Of a stretch of DNA of 52,827 bases, positions 40,040 through 49,048 are shown one piece after another. Within the stretch, counting starts at the first letter, position 1, and every line of letters starts with the position of its first letter. The notes under the pieces were generated by a model that did no database searches, was not told where the DNA came from, and worked only from the letters and a program-made list of their open reading frames with translations. Source of the DNA: JBBQWR01 sp038210495 (lineage in GTDB: Bacteria > Planctomycetota > Planctomycetia > Pirellulales > DATAWG01); assembly GCA_038210495.1 (NCBI GenBank), contig JBBQWR010000043.1:1-52827 (forward strand), given 5' to 3'. A program made the translations under genes and the position numbers.

Positions 40040-41611
40040 ATGAGCCACTCGGCAAGCCCGCGGGCGACGATGCGTCGCGACGGGGGGGCCCTCGGTTCTT
40101 TAACGCAGCTCGACGCTCGGGCCGCCTTCACTCGGGACGCGATATCGACCGGCGCACGGTCCGATTCTGGTCGATCCCGGCGCACGCGTCCTCAAAAAAT
40201 CTCGCGGCCCATAGCCCCGGCCGATGCCGCATCGCCGACGCGCCGCGATCCGGCAAAGTCGGTTGCTAAATTAGTAGCCGACTCCGCGCCCGCGCGAATC
40301 GTCGTTCGGAGCGTCTCTCGCAAACTCGTTTCGGCCCCGCAAGCGCAACCACAACCCGAACGTCCGGCCTGGGATGTCGTGGCCGGTCGGGCTGGCGATC
40401 ACCCCGACGTCTATCGCTGGCTGATCGGCGTCTTTCAGGGCCCTTCGCGCGAAGAATTTCAAGCCTCGCAGGAAGACCCCGGCTACGAGCCGACGCAGCG
40501 AATCCTCATCAAACGAGATGGGGACGTCGTCTCGCACGCGCAGTTGACGAGCCGGATCATGCGCTTCGGCTCGCTCGCCTTGCCCATCGATCGACTCTCT
40601 TCGCTGGGCACTCTTCCTGAATATCGCAACCAAGGCGCGGCCAGCCAACTGCTTCACGCGGCCGATATTAAGATGCGCTCCGGCGGCGCCCTGCTGGGAA
40701 TGCTGCGGACGAAGATCCCGCACTTTTTTCATCGCCACGGCTGGGCGGTCTGCGGCCGGCATTGCGTCTCCCAGGCCAAGGCCCGCGATATTCTGGCTCG
40801 TCACGGGACCCGAGAAGTAAATCCGCAGCTGAATCTGCGGCAATGGCGGCACGTGGAACTGCCGGCGCTGATGCGCATTTATGCCCAAAATACGGCCCAT
40901 GCGTTCGGTCCGATTCAGCGGACCGAGGCCTATTGGCGATGGTTGCTCTGCCGCAAGGCGTTCGACTACATCGTCGTCGCGATCGCGGGTCCGGATAAGC
41001 TCGAACTGAACGAAGAGACCGCGCCGATCGTCGGCTATGCCGTGGTGCGGCAGCAGCGAGTCGTCGAACTGCTCACCGACCCAGCCTATCCCCATGCCGG
41101 CCCGCAACTGCTCGCCCGGGCCTGCGCCGACGGCATCGAGCGCAATCGCAACGAAGTTTACCTCGAAGCGCCGCCCCACGACCCGCTGCATGCCAGCGTG
41201 CAATCGGCCGGCGGAGTGTTTCGCCATCGCGAGTCGGACGACCAAGAGGTGTTCATGGTCAAACTGCTCGACGGCTCGGCGATGCTCGAAACGCTGTTGC
41301 CGACAATAGCCCAGCGGGCAGCGGCGTCGGGCATCCTGACTTGTGACCTGGGGATCGTGGTCGGCGCGGACAAGTATCGGCTCACGATCGGCCGCCGGGG
41401 AATCAAACTCTCGGCCGGGCGACTGGGCCGCAGCTACATCGCCTGCAACAAAGCGGAGCTGACCCGATTGCTGCTGGGCCACGACGAGCCTCAGCAAGCC
41501 GCCCGCCAGAATCGACTGGTGGCCTCGACCCAAGTGGCTCTGGAAACGGCCGGCGCGCTCTTCCCGCGCGTCCCGCTCTGGCGCCCGCTCTGGGACGACT
41601 GCACCGCGTGA
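40040..41611 (+). CDS. Eis-like GNAT N-acetyltransferase with long N-terminal extension
   Basis: A 523-residue cytosolic protein. Residues 1 to about 110 are a basic, probably disordered extension rich in Arg, Ser, Ala and Pro. Then a GNAT domain has its acetyl-CoA loop in LSSLGTLPEYRNQGAASQLL, followed by a second GNAT-like half and a C-terminal sterol-carrier-like domain (KLLDGSAMLETLLPTIAQRA onward). This GNAT-GNAT-SCP2 order is that of Eis-type acetyltransferases, which acetylate amines on aminoglycosides or peptides; the substrate here is unknown. GGAAGG lies 7 bases before the ATG at 40040. Confidence 0.8.
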   Translation: MSHSASPRATMRRDGGALGSLTQLDARAAFTRDAISTGARSDSGRSRRTRPQKISRPIAPADAASPTRRDPAKSVAKLVADSAPARIVVRSVSRKLVSAPQAQPQPERPAWDVVAGRAGDHPDVYRWLIGVFQGPSREEFQASQEDPGYEPTQRILIKRDGDVVSHAQLTSRIMRFGSLALPIDRLSSLGTLPEYRNQGAASQLLHAADIKMRSGGALLGMLRTKIPHFFHRHGWAVCGRHCVSQAKARDILARHGTREVNPQLNLRQWRHVELPALMRIYAQNTAHAFGPIQRTEAYWRWLLCRKAFDYIVVAIAGPDKLELNEETAPIVGYAVVRQQRVVELLTDPAYPHAGPQLLARACADGIERNRNEVYLEAPPHDPLHASVQSAGGVFRHRESDDQEVFMVKLLDGSAMLETLLPTIAQRAAASGILTCDLGIVVGADKYRLTIGRRGIKLSAGRLGRSYIACNKAELTRLLLGHDEPQQAARQNRLVASTQVALETAGALFPRVPLWRPLWDDCTA

Positions 41612-41670
41612 AGAGTTGAAATTATGTGGCGCGCTAGGAACGCACGTGGCGTGCCTTCATAAGCCAACGA

Positions 41671-42189
41671 CTATCCATCCGCTGGCTCGCGCGGCGTATT
41701 CAAGATCTTTTGATAAAAATCCAGATCGAGCCAGCGGCCGAATTTGAAGCCGACTTGTTTTGCCGTTCCCGCGTGCTCAAACCCGAGCTTGCGGTGCAGC
41801 GAGATGCTGGCGCCATTCTGCGAATCGACGCAGCCGATCAGCACGTGATACTGCTGCGATTGGGCCTCGACAATTAATTGCTCCAGCAGTGATCGGCCGA
41901 CCCCTTGCCCGCGATGCGCCGCGGCAACGTATACGGAGTGTTCCACGGTGTATTTATACGCGGGGTACGCGCGAAATACGCCGTAGCTGGCGAATCCCAA
42001 GAGTTCGCCGTGGGGCGACACGGCCCCGAGCACGGGGTAACTGCCCGCTCGCTTATTGGCGAACCAGGTGGTCATCGATTCGGGCGAACGCGGGTGGTAG
42101 TCGTAGAGGGCCGTCGAATGAACGATCGCCTCGTTCAATATCTCTAAAATCGCGCCGGCGTGCGTGGGATCGCAGTGGATGATATTCAT
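41671..42189 (-). CDS. GNAT N-acetyltransferase, phosphinothricin-acetyltransferase-like
   Basis: A 172-residue GNAT enzyme of the Pat/YncA type. Motifs are ILEILNEAIVHSTALYDYHPRS, FASYGVFRAYPAYKYTVEHSVYV (the substrate/acyl region) and the acetyl-CoA loop AAHRGQGVGRSLLEQLI. The C-terminal HRKLGFEHAGTAKQVGFKFGRWLDL is diagnostic for this group. It acetylates the amino group of small amino-acid-like molecules such as methionine derivatives or phosphinothricin. The 5' leader holds ACTCCCG heptads. Confidence 0.9.
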   Translation of the reverse strand: MNIIHCDPTHAGAILEILNEAIVHSTALYDYHPRSPESMTTWFANKRAGSYPVLGAVSPHGELLGFASYGVFRAYPAYKYTVEHSVYVAAAHRGQGVGRSLLEQLIVEAQSQQYHVLIGCVDSQNGASISLHRKLGFEHAGTAKQVGFKFGRWLDLDFYQKILNTPREPADG

Positions 42190-42206
42190 GCCATGCGGGG
42201 GGCAAA

Positions 42207-42230
42207 AGTCGGGAGTCGGGAGTCGGGAGT
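42207..42230. repeat. GAGTCGG heptad tract
   Basis: Three perfect AGTCGGG units plus AGT, 17 bases upstream of the leftward Pat-like gene start (42189). It is almost identical to 25237-25260. Confidence 0.85.
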
Positions 42231-42235
42231 GAAGG

Positions 42236-42330
42236 GCAGCGGCGAAGCCGCCGCGTGAAAACGATCCTGTAAATCTTGTTAATCCTGTCTAACCTTCTTC
42301 GTCCTCGTCCTTGGCCTTCGTCCTTTGCGT
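42236..42330. repeat. AATCCTGTN nonamer composite element, copy 3 (one-sided)
   Basis: A centre GCGGCGAAGCCGC is followed by GATCCTGTA, AATCTTGTT, AATCCTGTC and then TAACCTTCTTCGTCCTCGTC. This is the inverse of the flank of copies 1 and 2. The opposite nonamer arm is absent; a GAGTCGG tract is there instead. Confidence 0.75.
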
Positions 42331-42364
42331 TCTTCGCGGCTTGCGGTAAAAAAATTCCTCGTTC

Positions 42365-43030
42365 TTATCGCGGCGGTAAATTCAGCGCGGCGTAAATCCG
42401 CCGATCGGCCAGGCTTTCGGCGACGAACTCGGCGCCCGCGAAGTCGTGTGACCGACTGTGTCCGCCGGGCACGGCGATGGCGAACGCCCCCGAGGCCACC
42501 GCCGCGCGACAACCGTTCTGGCTATCTTCAAGCACCATCATGGCCCGCGGCTGAAGGCCAAACCGCTCGGCTGCCATCAAATAAATCTGCGGATGGGGTT
42601 TGCCCTCGGTTACATCGGCCGATGTCAGGATGAATTGAAACCTTGGGGCGAAATCGAATCGGTCCAGCACATTTTGCACAAACTGCGGCCCGCTGCTGGT
42701 GGCGATCGCCTTGGGCAGCCGAGCCTGCTCCAGCGCCGCCAGTAAGTCCACCAGTCCTGGCATGCATTCCAATTGCTCGTCCAAGATATCCATGAAAATA
42801 TCGTCGGTCTCATCGGACAGCGCCTGCGCCGAGTCCGTCAGCCCATGATGCTCGATCATTATTTGCAAGGCGACCGACCCCGGCCGGCCCATCATCTGGT
42901 TGAGCAAATCGGCCTCGAACAGCTTCCCCCGCCGCCGCAGCAGTTCGCTGCCGACCTGCTGATAGAGGGCCTCGGTATTGAACATCAGGCCGTCGAGGTC
43001 GAACACGACGGCGTGGAGGGAAGATGGCAT
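42365..43030 (-). CDS. HAD-superfamily phosphatase/phosphomutase
   Basis: A 221-residue HAD hydrolase of the beta-phosphoglucomutase/GPH type with a helical cap. Motif I is VVFDLDGLMFNTE (nucleophile Asp), motif II AIATSSG, motif III Lys in VTEGKPHPQIYL and motif IV VLEDSQNG. It removes phosphate from a small substrate or isomerises a sugar phosphate. The frame is open to 43057, but the ATG at 43030 begins just before the family homology. CACTCGC heptads run up to it in place of a Shine-Dalgarno sequence. Confidence 0.9.
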   Translation of the reverse strand: MPSSLHAVVFDLDGLMFNTEALYQQVGSELLRRRGKLFEADLLNQMMGRPGSVALQIMIEHHGLTDSAQALSDETDDIFMDILDEQLECMPGLVDLLAALEQARLPKAIATSSGPQFVQNVLDRFDFAPRFQFILTSADVTEGKPHPQIYLMAAERFGLQPRAMMVLEDSQNGCRAAVASGAFAIAVPGGHSRSHDFAGAEFVAESLADRRIYAALNLPPR

Positions 43031-43031
43031 C

Positions 43032-43050
43032 GTGGCGAGTGGCGAGTGAC
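43032..43050. repeat. GAGTGGC heptad tract
   Basis: GTGGCGA, GTGGCGA, GTGAC: two to three 7-nt units abutting the leftward HAD gene start at 43030. It is the same unit as at 19095-19137. Confidence 0.7.
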
Positions 43051-43134
43051 GGGACAACGCGGAAATCGATTATCAATCCAGTTTACGAATTGACGGCAAC
43101 TCAATAAAGGCGTCCACGGCTCAGGCATAGCGGA

Positions 43135-44253
43135 TCAAACCACCGCTGCCCGCCGTCCCACCTTCAATCGCCGCAGACTCGGCCACCAATTCTTGTATGC
43201 GTGCAAAAACATCTTCCCCAGCGGCCGCTTGGCCGCGATCGCGATTCGTCCAATCGCATACGAACTGTTCGTCCATTTTTCCGTGGCGTCCGTTAGCGGC
43301 CCGGCGAAGTCGAATCGCAACTGGCTCGAGTCGGCGAAAAATTCCTTCAGCAGCCGCGCCCTTAAAAGTTGGCCCGGCGATAGGGCGGCGAACACTTCGT
43401 CGTAGCCGACTTTGGGAGAAAAATAAGTCCCTCGGCTCTGCCAGCCGTATTCGAACGCGATCGGCTGGCCGCGATTTTCCAAGAACGTGAGCTGCAATTG
43501 GCCCCGCTCGGCAAGCAGTGTTGCCTGCCGGACGTAGTAGCCCAGCGCTTTTGGATCGCCGAGCAATGACGTGCCCGCGCGGCCTTTCCAGCTTCGATTT
43601 TCGACGCCGAACCCGCGTTGCAGCAGCATTTCAATCTGGTCGACCGGCGCGTCGCGCAGCGCGACCAACTCAAGCCCTCCCGCTTCGTCAGCCCTAATCT
43701 CGCCGCGACGAATCTGGCGGCGATGACTCCGCGACCACTGGGCCTGATAAGTTTCCCAGTCGTGATCGATTTGCACTTCGCCAATTCGAAACGACTCGTG
43801 ACTAGCCGAGGGCAACCCAGCACCAGCGGCCGCCTTCAAAAAATTTTTCCAACGGTTGGTCTCGAGCGGCACGGTATCAAACCAGATGATGGACCACGGC
43901 GAGCGCCGCAGCCCGGCGACGAGTGGCGCAAGCACGCGCGCCGCGTCGGCCCGCGGATCGATGAGCAGATCCCCGGCCCAAGAGCAGATATTCGCGGGCA
44001 GCTTTCCGGCGGGCAGAAACCCGCGGATTCGGCCCCCCACGAGCGGAATCGCCGCCACGAGTTGGCCGTCTTGCTCGACCGCATAAGCCCGAAACGTCGC
44101 GTTGGGCGCCCAGGATTCGACCCACTGCGCGACGAGTTCGGCTTGGGCAACCGGCGCCGTCACCGCGCTTCGCCGCCAGAGATCGTTCCAACGCTCGGCG
44201 GCGACCAGCAGTGCGCCGACCGAATCCAGGACAATCAATTTTGGTTCGGCCAT
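43135..44253 (-). CDS. FemAB/CelD-like GNAT acyltransferase
   Basis: A 372-residue protein with two tandem GNAT-like halves of the Acetyltransf_6 (BioF2/CelD) type found in polysaccharide and cell-surface gene sets. Segments include WNDLWRRSAVTAPVAQAELVAQWVESW, LPANICSWAGDLLIDPRADA, WSRSHRRQIRRGE, QLTFLENRGQPIAFEYGW and FSPKVGYDEVFAALSPGQLL. It may acetylate a surface sugar or add an amino acid in the manner of FemAB. It has no membrane segment. It is the first gene of a leftward run with the HAD gene, separated by 104 bases. Confidence 0.8.
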   Translation of the reverse strand: MAEPKLIVLDSVGALLVAAERWNDLWRRSAVTAPVAQAELVAQWVESWAPNATFRAYAVEQDGQLVAAIPLVGGRIRGFLPAGKLPANICSWAGDLLIDPRADAARVLAPLVAGLRRSPWSIIWFDTVPLETNRWKNFLKAAAGAGLPSASHESFRIGEVQIDHDWETYQAQWSRSHRRQIRRGEIRADEAGGLELVALRDAPVDQIEMLLQRGFGVENRSWKGRAGTSLLGDPKALGYYVRQATLLAERGQLQLTFLENRGQPIAFEYGWQSRGTYFSPKVGYDEVFAALSPGQLLRARLLKEFFADSSQLRFDFAGPLTDATEKWTNSSYAIGRIAIAAKRPLGKMFLHAYKNWWPSLRRLKVGRRAAVV

Positions 44254-44494
44254 CCTCCGTCGCCCTGTCTAACACGGGTCGTGTATGGTGGGCACTGTCC
44301 ACCAAAATCAGATTTGAGTCGGCGTATGTGGGCGATGCTCAGCCTACGTCGATTCGAGCAATCTCTAAAATTCTCTTTCGAGACCCATCGCCGATTGCTT
44401 ATACTTTGTTGGTAGCTCCCACCCCAAGCACTGCCGATCGCCGGAACTGGCGACGGCATTCCAACCCAGGGCGATTTCCGCCGCCCGGTCGATT

Positions 44495-46912
44495 ATGTCC
44501 CACCTAGTCGCTACTCGAATGCTACGTCGCTGCGCGCTGGCGATGGGCGCTGCGCTCGTGGCTGGCGTGGCTCTTTTAGTCGGCGGCGCAGGACATTCGG
44601 CGGAGAAGTCGCAACCGGCTCAAGCCGCAAAATCGGCTGCGCCCTTCGCCGTGAACTCCGATGAATTCGCCGCCCGCGTGGGGCCCTTCGTGACTGCCTA
44701 TTGCGGCGACTGCCACTCGGGCGCCAAGCCCGAGGCCAAGCTCGATCTGACCCAATACCACGACACGGCCGGCGCTCTGCACGACCGCCGGGTGTGGCGA
44801 ACCGCGCTCGCCAAGCTCCGGGCGCACGAAATGCCGCCCGCTGATCAAACGCAACCCTCGGCCGCCGAGCGCGGGGCCGTGATTCAATGGATCGATGAGC
44901 AGCTTGCCAAGCCGGTGGCGTTCGCGGCACAAAATCCCGGCCGCGTGACTATCCGCCGACTGAACCGCGCCGAATACAACAACACGATTCGCGATCTGGT
45001 CGGCGTCGAGTTCCATCCGGCCGACGATTTTCCGGCCGACGACGTTGGCTATGGATTCGACAATATCGGCGACGTTCTGGCCATGTCGCCGCTGCTGATG
45101 GAAAAATATTTCGACGCCGCCGAGCGGATCATGGGCGAGGCGATCATCGTGCCCACCGACCGGCCCGTGATCCCAATCAAGACGTTCAACGTCATGGAGA
45201 TGACCGCGACGCCTCCCGATCCGAGCATTCGATTCGGAGGCGTGCGCCGGTTGATCGCCAATGGGGACCTGCATATATCGTGGAACGTCACTCGGGCCGG
45301 CGACTACCGGCTCAGCGTTCGCGCGTTCGGTCGCAAAGTCGGCGACGAAGTCCCCAAGATGTCCATTCGCTTAGATGGCGAAGAATTGAAAGCGTTCGAC
45401 GTCAAGACCGAACGAAAAAATCCCGGGCTGTACGAAGTCGTGACGGCGCTCAAGCGGGGCGAACATCGAGTCGCGATCGCGTTCACCAACCCGTTCACCG
45501 ACGACAAAGCCAAGGACCCGCGGCAAAAGGATCGCACATTGTTCGTCGCGACGCTCGAAACGAAGGGTCCGCTCGACGCCAAGAACCCCGACTCCTATCC
45601 CGAGTCGCATCGCAAGATCATCTTCTGCCCGCCGTCGTCCGCCCATCCATCGCCCGAGGAGCGGGCCGAGTGCGCGAAGAAGGTTCTGAAAAAGTTCGCG
45701 ACGCGGGCGTTCCGGCGTCCCGCGACCGACGAGGAGCTAGGCCGCTTGATGAAGCTCTTCGAGGCGGCCAACAAAGAAGGCGACCCGCTGGAGCGGAGCC
45801 TGCAAACGGCCCTGGAGGCGGTGCTCGTCTCGCCCTATTTTCTATTCCGCGTCGAGCTCGATCCCGATCCGAGCAAGCCGCAGCTGACGCGGCCGCTGAA
45901 CGACTATGAACTGGCCTCGCGGCTGTCGTATTTCCTTTGGAACAGCATGCCCGACGACGAGTTGGCCAGTCTCTGCGATCGCGGCGCGCTGCGCAAAGAT
46001 GGCAACCTCGAATCGCAAACTCGACGGATGCTCAAGGACCCGAAGATTCAAGGGTTGGTCGACAATTTCGGCGGCCAATGGCTGCAAACGCGGCGGCTCG
46101 CGGCCGCGACGCCCGACAAGTCGGCGTATCCGCAGTTCGACGACTCGCTCCGCGCGGACATGAAAACCGAAACGGAAACTTTCTTCGCCCACGTCGCGAG
46201 CGACGATCGCAGCATCCTCGATTTCATTGACGCCGAGTACACCTGGGCGAACGGGCGGTTGGCCAAGTTCTATGGCATCTCGGGCGTCGAGGGAGACGAT
46301 TTCCGCCGGGTGTCGCTCGCCGGCGCCCATCGCAGCGGGGTGTTCACCCAGGCCAGCATCTTGACGATCACGTCGAATCCCAGCCGCACCAGTCCGGTGA
46401 AGCGCGGCAAATGGGTCCTCGAGACGCTGCTCGGCGCCGCGCCCCCTCCGCCTCCCGCCGATGTGCCTCCGCTCGCCGAAGACAAGAAAACCGCCCTAAC
46501 CGGCACAGTTCGCCAGCGGACTGAGCAGCACCGGGCCAACGCGATCTGCGCCTCGTGCCACAAGAGCATGGACCCCCTGGGCTTCGCCCTCGAGCATTTC
46601 GACCCGATCGGCGGCTATCGCGAAAAAGACGGCCCTCTGCCGGTCGACGCCTCAGGATCGCTTCCCGGAGGCCAGAAATTCGAGGGAGCTGACGGATTGC
46701 GCGACGTGCTCCGCGCCCGGCAGGATCAATTTTGTCGCTGTTTGTCGGAAAAGCTGCTAACCTATGCGCTTGGGCGGGGTTTAGAAGATTATGATGAAGC
46801 GGCCGTCGACGGCATCGCCCACACGGCGGCGCGAAACGATTACAGGTTTTCGTCCCTAATTATCGAGATTGTCCGTAGCGCGCCGTTTCAGCTGCGACGC
46901 ACGACGAAATAA
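44495..46912 (+). CDS. exported DUF1592/PSD-type cytochrome-like protein
   Basis: An 805-residue planctomycete protein with the usual domain order DUF1587, DUF1595, DUF1592, DUF1588 and DUF1585. A signal peptide (about residues 8-35) is followed by a haem-c motif, YCGDCH (C70, C73, H74). Other parts are RRLNRAEYNNTIRDLVGVEFHPADDFPADDVGYGFDNIGD, a carbohydrate-binding-like region (about 230-360), RLSYFLWNSMPDDEL and SNPSRTSPVKRGKWVLETLL. A second CxxCH, CASCHKSMDPLG, lies near residue 686. It is exported and probably bears haem; the electron partner and substrate are unknown. DUF1552 follows 45 bases later. Confidence 0.92.
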   Translation: MSHLVATRMLRRCALAMGAALVAGVALLVGGAGHSAEKSQPAQAAKSAAPFAVNSDEFAARVGPFVTAYCGDCHSGAKPEAKLDLTQYHDTAGALHDRRVWRTALAKLRAHEMPPADQTQPSAAERGAVIQWIDEQLAKPVAFAAQNPGRVTIRRLNRAEYNNTIRDLVGVEFHPADDFPADDVGYGFDNIGDVLAMSPLLMEKYFDAAERIMGEAIIVPTDRPVIPIKTFNVMEMTATPPDPSIRFGGVRRLIANGDLHISWNVTRAGDYRLSVRAFGRKVGDEVPKMSIRLDGEELKAFDVKTERKNPGLYEVVTALKRGEHRVAIAFTNPFTDDKAKDPRQKDRTLFVATLETKGPLDAKNPDSYPESHRKIIFCPPSSAHPSPEERAECAKKVLKKFATRAFRRPATDEELGRLMKLFEAANKEGDPLERSLQTALEAVLVSPYFLFRVELDPDPSKPQLTRPLNDYELASRLSYFLWNSMPDDELASLCDRGALRKDGNLESQTRRMLKDPKIQGLVDNFGGQWLQTRRLAAATPDKSAYPQFDDSLRADMKTETETFFAHVASDDRSILDFIDAEYTWANGRLAKFYGISGVEGDDFRRVSLAGAHRSGVFTQASILTITSNPSRTSPVKRGKWVLETLLGAAPPPPPADVPPLAEDKKTALTGTVRQRTEQHRANAICASCHKSMDPLGFALEHFDPIGGYREKDGPLPVDASGSLPGGQKFEGADGLRDVLRARQDQFCRCLSEKLLTYALGRGLEDYDEAAVDGIAHTAARNDYRFSSLIIEIVRSAPFQLRRTTK

Positions 46913-46914
46913 CA

Positions 46915-46940
46915 ACGCGCGTCGCAAGCGACGCGGCTAA
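46915..46940. repeat. CGCTTGCGACGCG palindromic element
   Basis: It starts 2 bases after the DUF1592 stop and reads, on the minus strand, TTAGCCGCGTCGCTTGCGAC. It is placed inside the short spacer of a likely operon. Confidence 0.75.
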
Positions 46941-46957
46941 AAAAAGGACCCCCCGCT

Positions 46958-48310
46958 ATGCCCGGCCCATCGAAACTTTCGCGTCGGACGATTCTTCGCG
47001 GTCTCGGCACGGCCGTTGCGCTGCCGCTGTTGGACGCAATGGCGCCGCGGTTCGCCTCGGCCGCCGCTTCTGCCGCCGCCGCGACCAAGCCGGCCACGCG
47101 CGTCGCCTGGGTCTATGTCCCCAACGGCATGCACATGCGCGACTGGACCCCCACGGCCACCGGCGCCGATTTCGAGCTGCCCAAGACGCTTGAGATTCTA
47201 AAAGACTTCCGCAAGGACTTCACCGTGCTGTCCGGCCTGGCGCAAAACGGCGCCCGCCCGTTGGGCGACGGCCCCGGCGATCACGCCCGCGCCCTGGCCA
47301 GCTTTCTCACCGGCACGCATCCGCGCAAAACGGGGGGCGCCGACATCAAGGTCGGCAAATCGGTCGATCAGGTCGCCGCCGAATCGCTCGGCCGGTATAC
47401 CCGCTTCGCCTCGCTCGAACTCGGCTGCGAAGGGAGTCAACAAGCCGGCTCCTGCGACTCGGGATATTCGTGCGCCTACTCTTCGAACATCGCTTGGAAG
47501 TCCGAGACCGCGCCCGTACCGAAGGAAATCAATCCCCGCTTGGTCTTCGAGCGGCTGTTCTCCGCCGGCGGCAACGAGTCCGATCAGGCCCGGGCTCGCC
47601 GCGAGCAGCATCGCAAGAGCGTCTTGGATTTCGTCCGAGACGACGCCAGCCGACTGTCCGGTCAATTGGGCGCGACCGATCGCCGCAAGATGGACGAATA
47701 TCTGACGAGCGTACGCGAGTTGGAGCAGCGAATCACCCGCCGCGAGTCCGGCCCGCCGCCGAAGGCCAACATGAACCGGCCCGACGGAATTCCCCGCGAA
47801 TTTGCCGATCACATTCAATTGATGTTCGATTTGATGGTGATCGCTTTCCAGACCGACTCGACTCGCGTGGCGACGTTCGTGATCGCCAACGAGGGCAGCA
47901 ATCGCAACTATCCGATGATCGGCGTCAGCGACGGCCATCACGAAACGTCGCACCACGGTGGCGACAAGACGAAGCAAGAGAAGATCGCCAAGATCAATCG
48001 CTTCCACATGGAGCAATTCGCCCGGTTCATCGGCAAACTCCGCGATGCGAAAGAAGGGGACTCGAATCTGCTGGAGCGCTCGATGATCGCCTACGGCAGT
48101 TGCATCGGTGACGGCGACCGCCACAACCACGACAAGCTGCCGGTCCTGCTCGCCGGCCACGGCGCCGGCACGCTCACCCCCGGGCGGCACATCGAGTACA
48201 CGACCGAAACCCCGCTCAACAACCTCTGGCTCTCGATGCTCGAGCGCCTCGACATCAAGCTCGACAAACTCGGCGACAGCACCGGGAGACTGACGAATCT
48301 GCACGGTTAA
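46958..48310 (+). CDS. DUF1552 domain protein (Tat-exported)
   Basis: A 450-residue protein. A twin-arginine signal (SRRTILRGLGTAVALPLLD) is at residues 8-26. The DUF1552 domain has RVAWVYVPNGMHM, DFTVLSGLAQN, GDHARALASFLTG, SLELGCEGSQQAGSCDSGYSC, NPRLVFERLF and RVATFVIANEGSNRNYP. It belongs to the same alkaline-phosphatase-like fold group as DUF1501, but its metal chemistry is unknown. AAAGGA lies 9 bases before the ATG. It regularly follows DUF1592 in planctomycetes, so the two proteins probably work together in the periplasm. Confidence 0.92.
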   Translation: MPGPSKLSRRTILRGLGTAVALPLLDAMAPRFASAAASAAAATKPATRVAWVYVPNGMHMRDWTPTATGADFELPKTLEILKDFRKDFTVLSGLAQNGARPLGDGPGDHARALASFLTGTHPRKTGGADIKVGKSVDQVAAESLGRYTRFASLELGCEGSQQAGSCDSGYSCAYSSNIAWKSETAPVPKEINPRLVFERLFSAGGNESDQARARREQHRKSVLDFVRDDASRLSGQLGATDRRKMDEYLTSVRELEQRITRRESGPPPKANMNRPDGIPREFADHIQLMFDLMVIAFQTDSTRVATFVIANEGSNRNYPMIGVSDGHHETSHHGGDKTKQEKIAKINRFHMEQFARFIGKLRDAKEGDSNLLERSMIAYGSCIGDGDRHNHDKLPVLLAGHGAGTLTPGRHIEYTTETPLNNLWLSMLERLDIKLDKLGDSTGRLTNLHG

Positions 48311-48447
48311 GCAGATAGCGATGATTTCGCTCTAATATGTCTTGCCGCCTGATCCCTGAAATGTTTCAGAATAGAGATTGTCGAGCAGGGACCCTGCGGG
48401 AGAAATGTACTCAATGAACGAAGAGCCAGCAGGGCGGCGGGAGGAGG

Positions 48448-48660
48448 GTGAGGCAGCCAACAACTCCGCGGGATTTCCTAAAGGTCGCTTTGCAACGACT
48501 TTCGGCTGCCGAGGAAATCCTGGAAATTTTGCGACGTACGCTTGAAGCCCAGTACATTGGGGGCTATTCGGTTGATTGTTCGATGAAAGCGTTGATCCTG
48601 GAGAAAACGGCTGAAACCGAACGACCCAATGTCCTTAACCGATTGACCCGATCTTATTAA
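48448..48660 (+). pseudogene. truncated HEPN-like remnant
   Basis: A 70-residue frame with DFLKVALQRLSAAEEILEILRRTLEAQYIGGYSVDCSMKALI. This is the first half of a HEPN helical bundle, in which the YxxGYxxExxxKALI motif is typical. The second half, with the RX4-6H catalytic motif, is absent and the frame ends in LTRSY. The start is GTG with GGAGG almost touching it, which is a poor spacing. I take it as a decayed toxin-like or nucleotide-binding gene; a short functional protein is also possible. Confidence 0.5.
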
Positions 48661-48925
48661 GGGGCATTTCCAGCAAGCCGATTCCTACCGGTACAATTCC
48701 GCAGCCATCCGACTCAGAGTCATCGATCCGCGTTTTGAACGGATGACGCGCGAAACCAGGGACGCGATGGTCGAACAGTTCCTCGACAAGCTGCCGCCAG
48801 AGACGCAGAGGGATATTGTGACGTTGTTCACATTCGCGCCTTCGAAACTCGGGAGAACGCCGACGACGTTGAAGGAGTCTATGCTAAACGCGGAATTTGA
48901 CGATCCCAGTCCCTCGATGCTTTGA
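48647..48925 (+). pseudogene. fragment of a planctomycete 'SYRYNSASIRVRVID' protein
   Basis: The frame reads LIKGHFQQADSYRYNSAAIRLRVIDPRFERM, then MVEQFLDKLPPETQRDIVTLF, and ends with MLNAEFDDPSPSML. I recognise this pattern from small planctomycete proteins of unknown function. The frame is open only from 48647 and has no good start codon; the first ATG (48743) cuts off the most conserved part. It overlaps the end of the HEPN-like frame in a different phase. Either translation is coupled through a rare start, or the gene has lost its 5' end. Confidence 0.5.
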
Positions 48926-49048
48926 CATCGTGCCCTTTTGGCGGAGGCGCTGTGGCGTCGATTCGCAACAGGCTCTCCGGGCGCGCGGGCCTCAAGTCGC
49001 AAGATGACGCCGCTGGCCAATGGGGCCGCAAACCAACGGCGCCCTTGC

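Larger units (their letters stand above)
48311..49048. other. 738-base region with decayed genes only
   Basis: It lies between the DUF1552 stop and the end of the leftward AMP ligase. Apart from the HEPN-like and YRYN fragments listed, nothing with family character was seen. 48310-48447 and 48926-49048 appear non-coding. Confidence 0.45.

Noticed and set aside
44287..44303. Palindrome GGTGGGCACTGTCCACC
   Set aside because: It looks like a planctomycete intergenic repeat, but only one copy is in the window, so no claim of a family is made.
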